From: JAQIBY01 sp963676165
GTDB lineage: Bacteria > Bacteroidota > Bacteroidia > Bacteroidales > ML635J-15
Assembly: GCA_963676165.1 (NCBI GenBank)
Contig: OY781043.1
Coordinates: 1,426,001-1,490,000, forward strand
Direction of reading: 5' to 3'
Length of the DNA stretch: 64,000 nt
Part shown: piece by piece, positions 44,210-52,700 of the stretch
Position numbering within the stretch: the stretch's first letter is position 1
Layout: every line of letters starts with the position of its first letter
Notes under the pieces: generated by a model
Database searches by the model: none
What the model saw: the letters and a program-made list of their open reading frames with translations, nothing else
Told to the model about the DNA's origin: nothing
Program-made: the position numbers and the translations under genes

Positions 44210-46612
44210 ATGAAGTGGATTGTATTTATTTTTTGCTTTTCCTTTTCGGGTTTGCTTAATGCGCAATCATCCGAAAAGAAAGCATATACTAAACAAATGA
44301 ACAGATACCGTGAAATCGCAATAAATCGTGAACTTCCGGATGGTACATATACGCTTGCTAAGGATTATTTTGTGGCTTGGCAAGATTGGTTGGCATTGGC
44401 TGATCAACGGCGTATTAGAAATACAAATTGGTTGCCTTTAGGAGTTTCAGCTTGGCAAAATGGTTCGTACGGCTTTTCCCCTGGGAATGGTCGTTTAAAT
44501 GTTGTGGCTGTGGATCCTCAGGATAGTTTGACTTTGTATGTTGGCTCTCCAACTGGTGGCGTTTGGAAAACAACCAATGGAGGTGAAAATTGGACTGCTA
44601 GCATGCAGAATTTCGCATGGATTGGAGTATCTGCAATTGCCGTGGACCCACAAAACTCTGCCCATCTGCTTGTTGGGACAGGTGATCGAGACTTGTTTGT
44701 GACTACTGGTGGCGGTATTTATGAGTCGTTTGATTATGGTGAGACGTGGACAGAGGCAGGTCTCAATGATGCAAACTGCAGAGTCAATAAAATCATAATA
44801 AACCCTGAAAACTCTAATGTTCTACTCGCTGCTAGTAGTGATGGTGTTTATCGTTCTGTTGATGCTGCTCAAAATTGGAGTCTGATTTATGATGAAAAGG
44901 AAATTAAAACATTAGTGTATCACCCAACTGATACCTCTATTGTTTATGGTGCAGCTTCTGTTTTTATTCGCTCAAGCGATGGAGGCTTTACCTTTGAGGA
45001 CACTGTGATTGGAAGTGACCCTGTGCGACTCGAATTGGCAGTGACTCCTAATCAGCCTGATTTACTTTATGTTTTAGAAGCAAATAATGCAAGTCGTTTC
45101 GGTTCTTTGCAACGTTCGCTTGATGCTGGATCAACATTTGAAATTATGTCAGATTCTCCCAATATTTTAGGTGCTTCCGAAACTGGTGATTCTTATGATG
45201 GGCAGGCAAGCTATGATTTGGCTTTAGTTGTTTCTCCTGAAAATCCAGATCATATCATTGCTGGGGGAATAAATGCATGGCGGTCGGAAGATGCTGGTCA
45301 AACTTGGATTTTGTCATCTGAATATCATTATGAAGATGGAGCCTTGGATTATACACATGCCGATATTCACTACTTCTTAAATGTTGAATCGCGCATTTTT
45401 TGCGCTAGTGATGGGGGTTTGTTTGTTACAGATAATGATGGAGTCTCATGGAGTGATCTTTCTGCAGGCTTGAACATATCAGAAATTTACAGATTGGATG
45501 TATGCAATACTTTAGGTGAGCGTGTCATTATTGGAACTCAAGATAATGGAACCAATCTCTCGGTGGATGGAAACTGGACACATGTGTTTGGCGCCGATGG
45601 ACAAGCTTCATTACTAAACCCTGAAAACCCTGATATGGTATTTTGGTCCATACAGAATGGTAGCATGTACCGTACAGATAATAATTTTGCTGATTATCAG
45701 ATGATTTCACCGGCTTCAAATGGTGCTTGGACAACACCTTTAGTGATGAAATCTGGGTCTCCCAATGAATTGTATGCAGGTTATACTAAAGTCTATCGGT
45801 CTTTGAATTATGGTGATAACTGGGATGCAATTTCACCCGTATTAAGTGGTCAGTTCTCCAATCTCAGAGTGTTAGAAGTTGCTCCAACCAATAGCAATTA
45901 CATATATGCTGCTGTTGGCTTGAATTTGTATGTGACTCAGAATGCTGGTTTAAACTGGGATACAATTGTTATGGATGCATCTGTGGTTGATCTTGCTGTT
46001 TCAAAAACTAATCCTGAACATATTTATATCGTGACAACGAGTTGGGATAGTGGTGTTTTGTTCAGTGAAGATGCAGGTTCATCCTTTACGGACATTACTG
46101 ACGGAACTGAAAGTTTAGGCTTGCGATGTATAGAAACCAGTGATGATTTGAATGGGACTGTCTTTGTCGGAACTGAGAATTCTGTATTGTATCGAGATAC
46201 AATTGATAATCTCTGGTTGGTATTGGATGAAGGTTTGCCTGCTGTTTATGTACGTGATTTGAAATTTGAACCTCTAAGCTTTAAACTCTATGCCGGAACT
46301 TATGGGAGAGGAGTATGGTCTTTCGATTTGGGTGAGTTTGTATCTACTGAAAATTTTGAAAGGCAGACAGCGTACAAACTGTATCCAAATCCGTCAAACG
46401 GTGTGTTTATCGTGGAAGGATTTTTTAACGCAGAAAGCGCAAATATTTATTGTTTGGATGAATTAGGACGAAAACTTGACACGAAAATTGATTATCTTTC
46501 TTCTGATGCTTTAAAAATATCAATGCAAACTAATTTTTCAGGGAGTTGTTATGTTCGTATTGAGGAGCAAGCGAAGGAAGCAGTTGTGATGAAGTGCGTA
46601 ATACAAAAATAG
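44210..46612 (+). CDS. BNR/VPS10-like beta-propeller protein, T9SS cargo
   Basis: 800 residues from the ATG at 44210 (signal peptide MKWIVFIFCFSFSGLLNA; an upstream TTG at 44183 would add a nonsensical leader). Multiple Asp-box/BNR repeats of the sortilin type (VWKTTNGGENWTASM, IYESFDYGETWTEAG, AWRSEDAGQTWIL, LYVTQNAGLNWD, LFSEDAGSSFTD) make two propellers, with a T9SS sorting domain from LYPNPSNGVF. Such proteins resemble sialidase/xyloglucanase-type propellers but no catalytic residues are recognised; a binding role on the cell surface is as likely. Confidence 0.88.
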   Translation: MKWIVFIFCFSFSGLLNAQSSEKKAYTKQMNRYREIAINRELPDGTYTLAKDYFVAWQDWLALADQRRIRNTNWLPLGVSAWQNGSYGFSPGNGRLNVVAVDPQDSLTLYVGSPTGGVWKTTNGGENWTASMQNFAWIGVSAIAVDPQNSAHLLVGTGDRDLFVTTGGGIYESFDYGETWTEAGLNDANCRVNKIIINPENSNVLLAASSDGVYRSVDAAQNWSLIYDEKEIKTLVYHPTDTSIVYGAASVFIRSSDGGFTFEDTVIGSDPVRLELAVTPNQPDLLYVLEANNASRFGSLQRSLDAGSTFEIMSDSPNILGASETGDSYDGQASYDLALVVSPENPDHIIAGGINAWRSEDAGQTWILSSEYHYEDGALDYTHADIHYFLNVESRIFCASDGGLFVTDNDGVSWSDLSAGLNISEIYRLDVCNTLGERVIIGTQDNGTNLSVDGNWTHVFGADGQASLLNPENPDMVFWSIQNGSMYRTDNNFADYQMISPASNGAWTTPLVMKSGSPNELYAGYTKVYRSLNYGDNWDAISPVLSGQFSNLRVLEVAPTNSNYIYAAVGLNLYVTQNAGLNWDTIVMDASVVDLAVSKTNPEHIYIVTTSWDSGVLFSEDAGSSFTDITDGTESLGLRCIETSDDLNGTVFVGTENSVLYRDTIDNLWLVLDEGLPAVYVRDLKFEPLSFKLYAGTYGRGVWSFDLGEFVSTENFERQTAYKLYPNPSNGVFIVEGFFNAESANIYCLDELGRKLDTKIDYLSSDALKISMQTNFSGSCYVRIEEQAKEAVVMKCVIQK

Positions 46613-46613
46613 A

Positions 46614-46639
46614 AAAGCCTCACAGTACTGTGAGGCTTT
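46614..46639. terminator. Bidirectional terminator, 26-bp perfect palindrome
   Basis: AAAGCCTCACAGT followed by its exact complement, directly after the propeller gene stop and 22 bp from the convergent csp stop. It has no long T run on the + side, but A/T flanks. Confidence 0.8.
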
Positions 46640-46661
46640 GCAACTCGAATATCTTGTGAAC

Positions 46662-46853
46662 TTAAGCGAGTTTTACATCAACTGCGTTTAGTCCTTTTCT
46701 TCCTTCTGTTAATTCAAAAGTAACTTCGTCATCTTTATCAACTTTGTCGATAAGTCCACTGACGTGTACAAAATACTCTTTGTCTGATTCAAGATCTTTA
46801 ATAAAACCAAAACCTTTAGTTTCATTGAAGAATTTTACGATTCCTTTGTTCAT
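46662..46853 (-). CDS. Cold-shock domain protein
   Basis: 63 residues, a single CSD: GIVKFFNETKGFGFIKDLES (RNP1 KGFGFI) and YFVHVSGL (RNP2). Binds single-stranded RNA/DNA and melts secondary structures in mRNA at low temperature or stress. Short for the family by a few residues but complete. Own promoter; ends at the terminator shared with the propeller gene. Confidence 0.96.
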   Translation of the reverse strand: MNKGIVKFFNETKGFGFIKDLESDKEYFVHVSGLIDKVDKDDEVTFELTEGRKGLNAVDVKLA

Positions 46854-46882
46854 TGTAATAAAATATTAATTTATAATTGTTA

Positions 46883-46911
46883 CAAATGTAAGACAATATT
46901 TGAGACAATAT
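46883..46911 (-). promoter_or_regulatory. csp promoter with overlapping direct repeat
   Basis: On the minus strand TACATTTG (46883-46890) is a perfect -7 box. Just upstream, the 9-mer ATATTGTCT occurs at 46903-46911 and 46891-46899 (12-bp period). TTTG lies 22 bp from the -7 box, slightly long for a -33. Confidence 0.55.
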
Positions 46912-46969
46912 CCAAATTTTCAAAAAAATAATGCAAAATTTATAAAAGTTGATTGTTAATTGGTATGTA

Positions 46970-48001
46970 TCATGCCATGAGTGCTTTAAGATCAGAAAGG
47001 AAGGCTTCAATCTGTTTTTTTTCTGTTTTCCACGAGCAAACTAACCGTATTGCGGTCTGTTTATCGTCAATTTTTTGCCATGCATAAAAGCCAAAAGCCT
47101 CTTCAAGTTTCCTAATTATTGTGTTTGGAAGAATCGGGAAAATCTGGTTGCTTTCAGGTTTTGTAAGAAAGTTAAACCCCAATTGAGCAATGCCATCGCT
47201 TAGTTTTTTTGCCATGAAATTGGTGTGCTTGGCAAGCTCAAAATACAAATTGTCTTCAAACATCGCTTGAAACTGTATGCCAAATATTCTACCTTTAGCT
47301 AACAATGCTCCCCGTTGTTTCATTTGATATCGCATGTGTGATTTTAGTTCATTGTTTGTGATAATCAATGCTTCGCCAATTAAGAATCCATTTTTTGTGC
47401 CTCCAATATAAAATGCATCTGAGTATTTTGCGATGTCTTCTAATGTTGCATCGTTTGTTTCAGCAGTTAGTGCTGATCCAAGTCGTGCACCATCAATGTA
47501 AAGGTACAAATTGTGTCTCTGACAATATTCATACAGATCTTTCAGTTCCTTTTTTTTATAAACAGTTCCAATCTCAGTTGTGTTTGAAATAAAGACAAGT
47601 TTTGGAGCAACCATGTGCTCGAAATAGTGTTCGTCTAAAATGACTTGTATATCTTCCGAAACAAGCTTGCCATCTGCTCTTGATATGATGTTTATTTTAT
47701 GTCCTGTGGCTTCAATTGCACCGGCTTCGTGGGTTGCAATATGTGCCATTTCATTTGCAATAACAGATTCATAAGGACGGAGTGCATGAGCAAGCATAAC
47801 TAAATTTGCTTGTGTTCCTCCTGTGAGAAAATGGATGTCTGCATCTGTTTGATTGCATAAATTGCGTATGGTTTCTATTGCTTTCAGGCTGTATTTGTCC
47901 TCACTATAACCATCTTCTTGACTGCAGTTGTTGTCATTGAGAGCTTTTAAAATCGCTGGATGACATCCTTCTGAATAATCGTTTCTGAAACTGTATTTCA
48001 T
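46970..48001 (-). CDS. ltaE: L-threonine aldolase-type PLP enzyme
   Basis: 343 residues from the ATG at 48001 (MKYSFRNDYSEGCHPAILKAL matches family N-termini; a longer frame from 48073 is less likely). Motifs: FLTGGTQANLVMLAHAL, THEAGAIEATGHKI, YLYIDGARLGSAL and the PLP lysine context FYIGGTKNGFLIGEAL. It cleaves threonine or allo-threonine to glycine and acetaldehyde. A close alternative is another fold-type I lyase of the same family. The gene downstream of it is csp in the same orientation, with 116 bp between. Confidence 0.88.
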   Translation of the reverse strand: MKYSFRNDYSEGCHPAILKALNDNNCSQEDGYSEDKYSLKAIETIRNLCNQTDADIHFLTGGTQANLVMLAHALRPYESVIANEMAHIATHEAGAIEATGHKINIISRADGKLVSEDIQVILDEHYFEHMVAPKLVFISNTTEIGTVYKKKELKDLYEYCQRHNLYLYIDGARLGSALTAETNDATLEDIAKYSDAFYIGGTKNGFLIGEALIITNNELKSHMRYQMKQRGALLAKGRIFGIQFQAMFEDNLYFELAKHTNFMAKKLSDGIAQLGFNFLTKPESNQIFPILPNTIIRKLEEAFGFYAWQKIDDKQTAIRLVCSWKTEKKQIEAFLSDLKALMA

Positions 48002-48087
48002 TTGTCTAACTTTTAAAGCAAAGTTAGTCCAATGTTTTGATTTGAGAAGTTGAGATTGAAAAAATATGCGCAAGAAAATATGCCAGA

Positions 48088-49182
48088 CTATAGATGCTCG
48101 TGCGTTTTCTCACTTGTGTGCTGACAACTTGCTGGGTTTGTGTCTTTGAAATTTAGGAAGTAAAGCATTCCATTGGTTGTTGCGCAAACAGCAGTGTTCT
48201 CATCAATTGCCTTTGGAGAGGAAAATATTTTCCCTTTTGTGTCAAAGCGTGCAAGTTCATCTCCGTTTTCTGAAAGTAAATAAAGATACTTGTCATAACC
48301 TCCAATAAGCAAATTTCCATTAGGCATTTGAGCAGGAGAGGCAATGATTTTTTTATCTGTTACAAATTCGTTGATGATTTTGCCCGAAAGTGACAGAAAA
48401 TAAACGATTCCATTGTATGCACTGCAGACAATGTTCCCATTGATTGTCTCAAGTGGTGTTGAATGAATTTTTCCTCCAAGATAAACTTGTCCTACTGCAT
48501 CTCCATCTTTGGTTGTGAAATGAAGCTTTCTGTCGTAAGAGCCAAAAACTATTATGCCATTGCTCAGTTCGACTGGTTTCGAGTGTATTACCCAACCATT
48601 AGTTCTGTATTTGTTGACGATTTCTCCCTTTTCATTAATGAAGAACATCTTTTTGTCATTGGAGCCTATGGCTAAAAGTCCAGAGCTTAACTTTTGTATA
48701 CTGCCGTGGATCAGATTTTTAGTGCGAATTCTGAAAATGTTTTCATCATTATAATTCATGAAAATAACAGAATTATTGCAGCCAAAAACTAATTCTCCAT
48801 TCATGCTTTCAATCACATTCGTGAAAATACGACCTCCAAATTTTATCCGATTTAAGAATTTACCGTCAGAGTTGAAAAAATACAAATGTTTGTCATATGA
48901 ACCAATCACAATGTTGCCATTCTTTAATTGAGTTGGCGTTGCGTGAATAAAACCTTCTGTTTGAAAGGAATTAATTAATTCTCCTTGATGATCAAAAAAG
49001 TAGATGTGTTTGTCGTGATTTCCAATAACAACCAATTTATCTGTAACTAAGGGAGAACCGTAAAAGGCAGCGCCAGCTTCATAGGTTTTAATCGCTTTGA
49101 CTTCGTAACTGTTTTCTACAGAAAACACATTTCCTGAGAAAATAAGCAGTAGTAACAGTATATGTAAATAATTAGTTTTCAC
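48088..49182 (-). CDS. Secreted PQQ-like beta-propeller protein
   Basis: 364 residues, signal peptide MKTNYLHILLLLLIFSGNVFS, then about eight repeats of roughly 38 residues of the form GxIhatPtqLxNGNIVIGSYDKHLYFFNxDGkF, the PQQ-binding-like or quinoprotein propeller type. It has no catalytic cysteine pair or clear cofactor site, so probably a binding protein. No lipobox, so periplasmic or surface-exposed by other means. A short His-rich C-terminus (HTSEKTHEHL) could bind metal; that is speculation. Upstream of the aldolase gene by 86 bp, possibly the same transcript. Confidence 0.8.
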   Translation of the reverse strand: MKTNYLHILLLLLIFSGNVFSVENSYEVKAIKTYEAGAAFYGSPLVTDKLVVIGNHDKHIYFFDHQGELINSFQTEGFIHATPTQLKNGNIVIGSYDKHLYFFNSDGKFLNRIKFGGRIFTNVIESMNGELVFGCNNSVIFMNYNDENIFRIRTKNLIHGSIQKLSSGLLAIGSNDKKMFFINEKGEIVNKYRTNGWVIHSKPVELSNGIIVFGSYDRKLHFTTKDGDAVGQVYLGGKIHSTPLETINGNIVCSAYNGIVYFLSLSGKIINEFVTDKKIIASPAQMPNGNLLIGGYDKYLYLLSENGDELARFDTKGKIFSSPKAIDENTAVCATTNGMLYFLNFKDTNPASCQHTSEKTHEHL

Positions 49183-49348
49183 TTTGCAAAAATGAGTTCG
49201 CTAAAATACACAAATTTTCTTAAATAAGATTGTGTCTTTTTGTTTTATGAGTTGGTGGTTTGTACCACGATAGGGTTCTTTACTTTGTATGTTAATTGAT
49301 AGATTCCAATCTTATGTTATGGGACAGGCATAGAATCCTAATTTTTTC

Positions 49349-49356
49349 TAATTTTG
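49349..49356 (+). promoter_or_regulatory. -7 promoter box of hutH
   Basis: TAATTTTG matches TAnnTTTG, 38 bp before the hutH ATG. No -33 at the usual distance; a small inverted repeat GTGGT-TTGT-ACCAC lies at 49255-49268. Confidence 0.45.
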
Positions 49357-49394
49357 CACAGCCATTTGGCATGAACCAATAAAGTATATCTGAT

Positions 49395-50879
49395 ATGAAA
49401 TTTGAAATTAGTCATAAGCCTTTAGACTTTAAAGTTTTGAGTGAGTTAATCAATCAGGATGTTGAATTGAGTCTTGGACAGGATGCTATTGATGCAATCC
49501 AAAAATGTAGGAACTACCTTGAGGAAAAAATGCGTAAAGTAGATGCTCCAATTTATGGAATTACTACTGGTTTTGGTTCCTTGTGTAAAGTATCAATAGG
49601 AGAGGACGATTTGTCAAAACTTCAAGAGAACCTTGTGAAATCGCATGCATGTGGTACTGGTGAGCCTGTCAGAAAAGAAATTGTCAGACTTATGATGCTT
49701 TTGAAAATTCATGCCTTAAGTATTGGAAACTCAGGAGTGCAATTAGAAACAGTACAAGCTCTGATTAATTTGTACAATAAGGAGATTACTCCTCTTGTAT
49801 TTGAATTAGGATCTCTAGGTGCTTCTGGCGATTTGGCTCCATTAGCAAATATGGTACTTCCAATTCTCGGACTTGGTGAAGTATGGTACAAAGAAGAACG
49901 TATGCCTAGTATGAAGGCGATGGAGTCTGAAGGATTAAACCCAGTTGCATTAGGTGCGAAAGAAGGCCTGGCTCTGTTGAATGGTACTCAATTTATGAGT
50001 GCTCATGGTGTTTATGCTATGCTAAAAGCTCAGAAATTATCCATACTTGCTGATTATGCTGCGACGATTTCACTGGAAGCTTATGATGGACGTATCGATC
50101 CTTTTTATGAATCATTACATACAATTCGCCCTCATAAAGGACAGTTGGATACTGCTAAACAGGTGCGTTCCTTACTGGACGGTTCCCAATTGATTGAGCA
50201 ACATAAAGTGAATGTTCAGGATCCTTATTCATTTCGTTGTGTCCCTCAGGTGCATGGTGCAAGTAAAGATATTATCGCTCACGTGGCACAGGTTGTGCAA
50301 ACTGAGATTAATTCAGTGACCGATAATCCAACCATTTTCCCAGATGAAGATATGATCGTTTCCGGAGGAAACTTCCATGGACAACCTCTGGCTGTTAATT
50401 ATGATTATTTAGGTATCGGGTTGGCTGAATTAGGAAATATTTCAGAACGTCGTGTGTATCGCTTAATAAGTGGACAACGCGATTTGCCTGAGTTTTTAGT
50501 TGCAAACCCAGGACTTAATTCTGGATTTATGATTCCTCAATATGCTGCTGCTGCAATTGTTTCACAGAATAAACAATTATGTACTCCGGCTTCAGTGGAC
50601 AGTATTAGTAGCTCCAATGAACAGGAAGATCATGTAAGTATGGGTGCCAATGCTGCAACTAAGCTTATTCGTATTGCAGAAAATTTAGAGCGAATTTTAG
50701 CAATTGAGATTTTTGCTGCTTCACAGGCACTCGAGTTCCGTGGAATCGAAAAATCCTCACCTAAAATTCAACACTTTATTCAAAATCTTAGAAATACTGT
50801 TCCATTTATTGATGAAGATCAAGAAATGTACAAACATATTGACTCCGCAGTTGAATTCTTGAAAAACTGTGAGTTGTAA
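49395..50879 (+). CDS. hutH: Histidine ammonia-lyase
   Basis: 494 residues, full length. The MIO prosthetic group is formed from Ala-Ser-Gly at 143-145 (GSLGASGDLAPLA), with supporting motifs YGITTGFGSL, NGTQFMSAHG, FRCVPQVHGASKD and SVTDNPTIF. It deaminates L-histidine to urocanate, the first step of histidine catabolism. No hutU, hutI or ftcD is adjacent in the window; the pathway must be completed elsewhere. A tyrosine ammonia-lyase activity is possible within the family, but the HAL-type motifs favour histidine. Confidence 0.94.
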   Translation: MKFEISHKPLDFKVLSELINQDVELSLGQDAIDAIQKCRNYLEEKMRKVDAPIYGITTGFGSLCKVSIGEDDLSKLQENLVKSHACGTGEPVRKEIVRLMMLLKIHALSIGNSGVQLETVQALINLYNKEITPLVFELGSLGASGDLAPLANMVLPILGLGEVWYKEERMPSMKAMESEGLNPVALGAKEGLALLNGTQFMSAHGVYAMLKAQKLSILADYAATISLEAYDGRIDPFYESLHTIRPHKGQLDTAKQVRSLLDGSQLIEQHKVNVQDPYSFRCVPQVHGASKDIIAHVAQVVQTEINSVTDNPTIFPDEDMIVSGGNFHGQPLAVNYDYLGIGLAELGNISERRVYRLISGQRDLPEFLVANPGLNSGFMIPQYAAAAIVSQNKQLCTPASVDSISSSNEQEDHVSMGANAATKLIRIAENLERILAIEIFAASQALEFRGIEKSSPKIQHFIQNLRNTVPFIDEDQEMYKHIDSAVEFLKNCEL

Positions 50880-50941
50880 ATAATTAGGTTCGGGCTTTTA
50901 AATTAAGATCGAACCTGATTTTTCGTAAATTCACATTATTT

Positions 50942-51006
50942 AATTTGGAAGGGTCAGACTCGCCCTCCTCAAAGCTTATCTGACCCGTACCCCTATTCGC
51001 CAAATT
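50942..51006. ncRNA. Nested hairpin, possible small structured RNA
   Basis: Inner stem GGGTCAGA (50951-50958) / TCTGACCC (50979-50986), enclosed by a second pairing AATTTGG (50942-50948) / CCAAATT (51000-51006). The 20-nt inner loop carries CCCTCCTC. It is markedly richer in G+C than its surroundings and has no T run, so it is not an ordinary terminator. It lies between hutH and a membrane-protein gene. Confidence 0.4.
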
Positions 51007-51090
51007 GAAATATTTGTACATTAAAAGTACATTGAATTCCAGTTCAAACCTTCCGTAAAAAAACTGAAAAATTCTATTTTAAAATGCTTA

Positions 51091-51672
51091 GTGAGATTCC
51101 CTAATCTTGCGATTGTTGACTTGATTTTTTTGGTAACCTGTAGGATATTTTGTTTATTTGACTATAAATACGAAGTTTTTGTGAGTTCAAACACCAGCAA
51201 TAATACAGGGTTACTTGGTTTTTTTGATTATCTTAAAAGCTTAGCACACCAACGACTGAACATGAAAATGGGAGCCATAGCAGGTGCTATTACTGGGGCT
51301 ATTGTATTCTATATCAATTATGAGTTTGGGCTTTTACTTGCAGGCTTTGCTTTTGTGAAACAATTTCTGTTTAACTTTTTTATGGCTTCATACAATACCA
51401 AGCTAATTGAGCGTATGGTGCATAGTATAAATAAACGCTGGGTTGCTGTTTTAGTAGGAGGGTTTGTCCCTACATTTATAGCTACATCTATGGTGTATCT
51501 GTTGCATTGGGCTGGTCAAACACCTGAACCCTGGCATAGTACCTATTGGCAAGGTCTTTTCAATTTGCCGATTTTCACAATGACAGCTTGGCTTTATTGT
51601 TCTGGTGTAGCAGAAAAGCATCCTTTGCTAAAGTGTTTGTTTCTCACCAAAACCAGTAAATCTTGTCAATGA
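51091..51672 (+). CDS. Small membrane protein of unknown function
   Basis: 193 residues if the GTG at 51091 is used; other starts are the GTG at 51181 (NTSNNTGLLGFFDYL) and the ATG at 51256/51262, and the protein core begins near LKSLAHQRLN. Three to four transmembrane helices: MGAIAGAITGAIVFYINYEFGLLLAG, a segment around KQFLFNFF, WVAVLVGGFVPTFIATSMVYLLH and the segment LFNLPIFTMTAWLYC. No family recognised; the N-terminus is the least certain part. Confidence 0.6.
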   Translation: MRFPNLAIVDLIFLVTCRIFCLFDYKYEVFVSSNTSNNTGLLGFFDYLKSLAHQRLNMKMGAIAGAITGAIVFYINYEFGLLLAGFAFVKQFLFNFFMASYNTKLIERMVHSINKRWVAVLVGGFVPTFIATSMVYLLHWAGQTPEPWHSTYWQGLFNLPIFTMTAWLYCSGVAEKHPLLKCLFLTKTSKSCQ

Positions 51673-51824
51673 AGCGAATTATCTTTTCCCCTTTCAATTT
51701 TATGCATACGAAATTTACATTAACACATATTGAATTCAATGTGATTTCTGCATTTAAACAATTTAAGATCCTGTGAATATGGGGGATAAGTACATAGACT
51801 GTTTTTTTTATTTTAAAAATCCAT

Positions 51825-51832
51825 TACTTTTG
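51825..51832 (+). promoter_or_regulatory. -7 promoter box
   Basis: TACTTTTG matches TAnnTTTG, 40 bp before the ATG at 51873. Confidence 0.45.
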
Positions 51833-51872
51833 GGCAGATAGAAAGTCGAATCACTAACTTAAACGAAATATT

Positions 51873-52430
51873 ATGAATAGTAAATTTTTCAATTTTATTC
51901 AGCCAGCTATTGACTTGGTTGACAATGGAAGTTTCTTTAAACGTCCATTCTCATGGCTTTATTGGGTATTTGCAGGTTTAAACCTTCTTATGCCTTTGTA
52001 TGTGCTGTATCTGGCCATTAGTATGAACATATTTAGTTCAGGATTTAAATTTGTACTTTCATTCCTGTTAATGTGGATTTTTATCCTTGCTGCAAGTTGG
52101 GTTGGATTTCAAATTTGGTGGAATCGTAAAGAAAAAGTGCTAGGCACTGTTGGTGAAAATGATGATTTTGTTTCAACTCCTGTTTTTACTCATTTTATCC
52201 AAACTTTTGGAGAATGGTTAGGTAGCTTTTTTGCAATCGCTGGATTTGGAGTTGCTTTAGTTAGTACTATCTTTAACACAGGAGGAATTCCTGGTTTGGA
52301 TATGCTCGGTACTGGTATTGTTAGTATTGTGCTAGCTCCAGTTCAAGGTTTCCTAATTGTGATTGTTTTCCGCTTTATCGCAGAACAAGCTAGAGCACTT
52401 GTCCAAATTGCAAATAATACGAAAAAATAA
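51873..52430 (+). CDS. Integral membrane protein of unknown function
   Basis: 185 residues with four hydrophobic segments (WLYWVFAGLNLLMPLYVLYLAI; KFVLSFLLMWIFILAASWVGF; GSFFAIAGFGVALVSTIF; TGIVSIVLAPVQGFLIVIVF) and short soluble links. The amphipathic N-terminus (FFNFIQPAIDLVDNG) is reminiscent of small DUF4282-like proteins, but I do not assign a family. Followed by a good terminator, so monocistronic. Confidence 0.75.
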   Translation: MNSKFFNFIQPAIDLVDNGSFFKRPFSWLYWVFAGLNLLMPLYVLYLAISMNIFSSGFKFVLSFLLMWIFILAASWVGFQIWWNRKEKVLGTVGENDDFVSTPVFTHFIQTFGEWLGSFFAIAGFGVALVSTIFNTGGIPGLDMLGTGIVSIVLAPVQGFLIVIVFRFIAEQARALVQIANNTKK

Positions 52431-52452
52431 ACTTATTTACTTCAAAATATGG

Positions 52453-52480
52453 AAAGTCCCACTGTTGTGGGGCTTTTTTT
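52453..52480 (+). terminator. Rho-independent terminator
   Basis: Stem AAAGTCCCAC / GTGGGGCTTT (one G-U) with loop TGTT, followed by T7; 22 bp after the membrane-protein stop. Confidence 0.92.
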
Positions 52481-52700
52481 ATTGTACAAACCTAGTGTTT
52501 AACATAATTTTAACAATTGATTCCTCGTATAGAAAAACAACTTAAATTTTGCCGTTTATTGTATTTGGTGTAAAAATGTAGAAAAAACACTTTGAGAATT
52601 TTTGTAAAAAATGGATTAGTTGTTGAAAAAATTATATAAAAATAACAACCCTTTTCTTTTTTCTGCGTATAATGGGAAAGCGAAATTGAAATGTTACCTC

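Noticed and set aside
49255..49268. GTGGT-TTGT-ACCAC as a hut operator
   Set aside because: Arms of only 5 bp and more than 80 bp from the promoter box; such repeats arise by chance.
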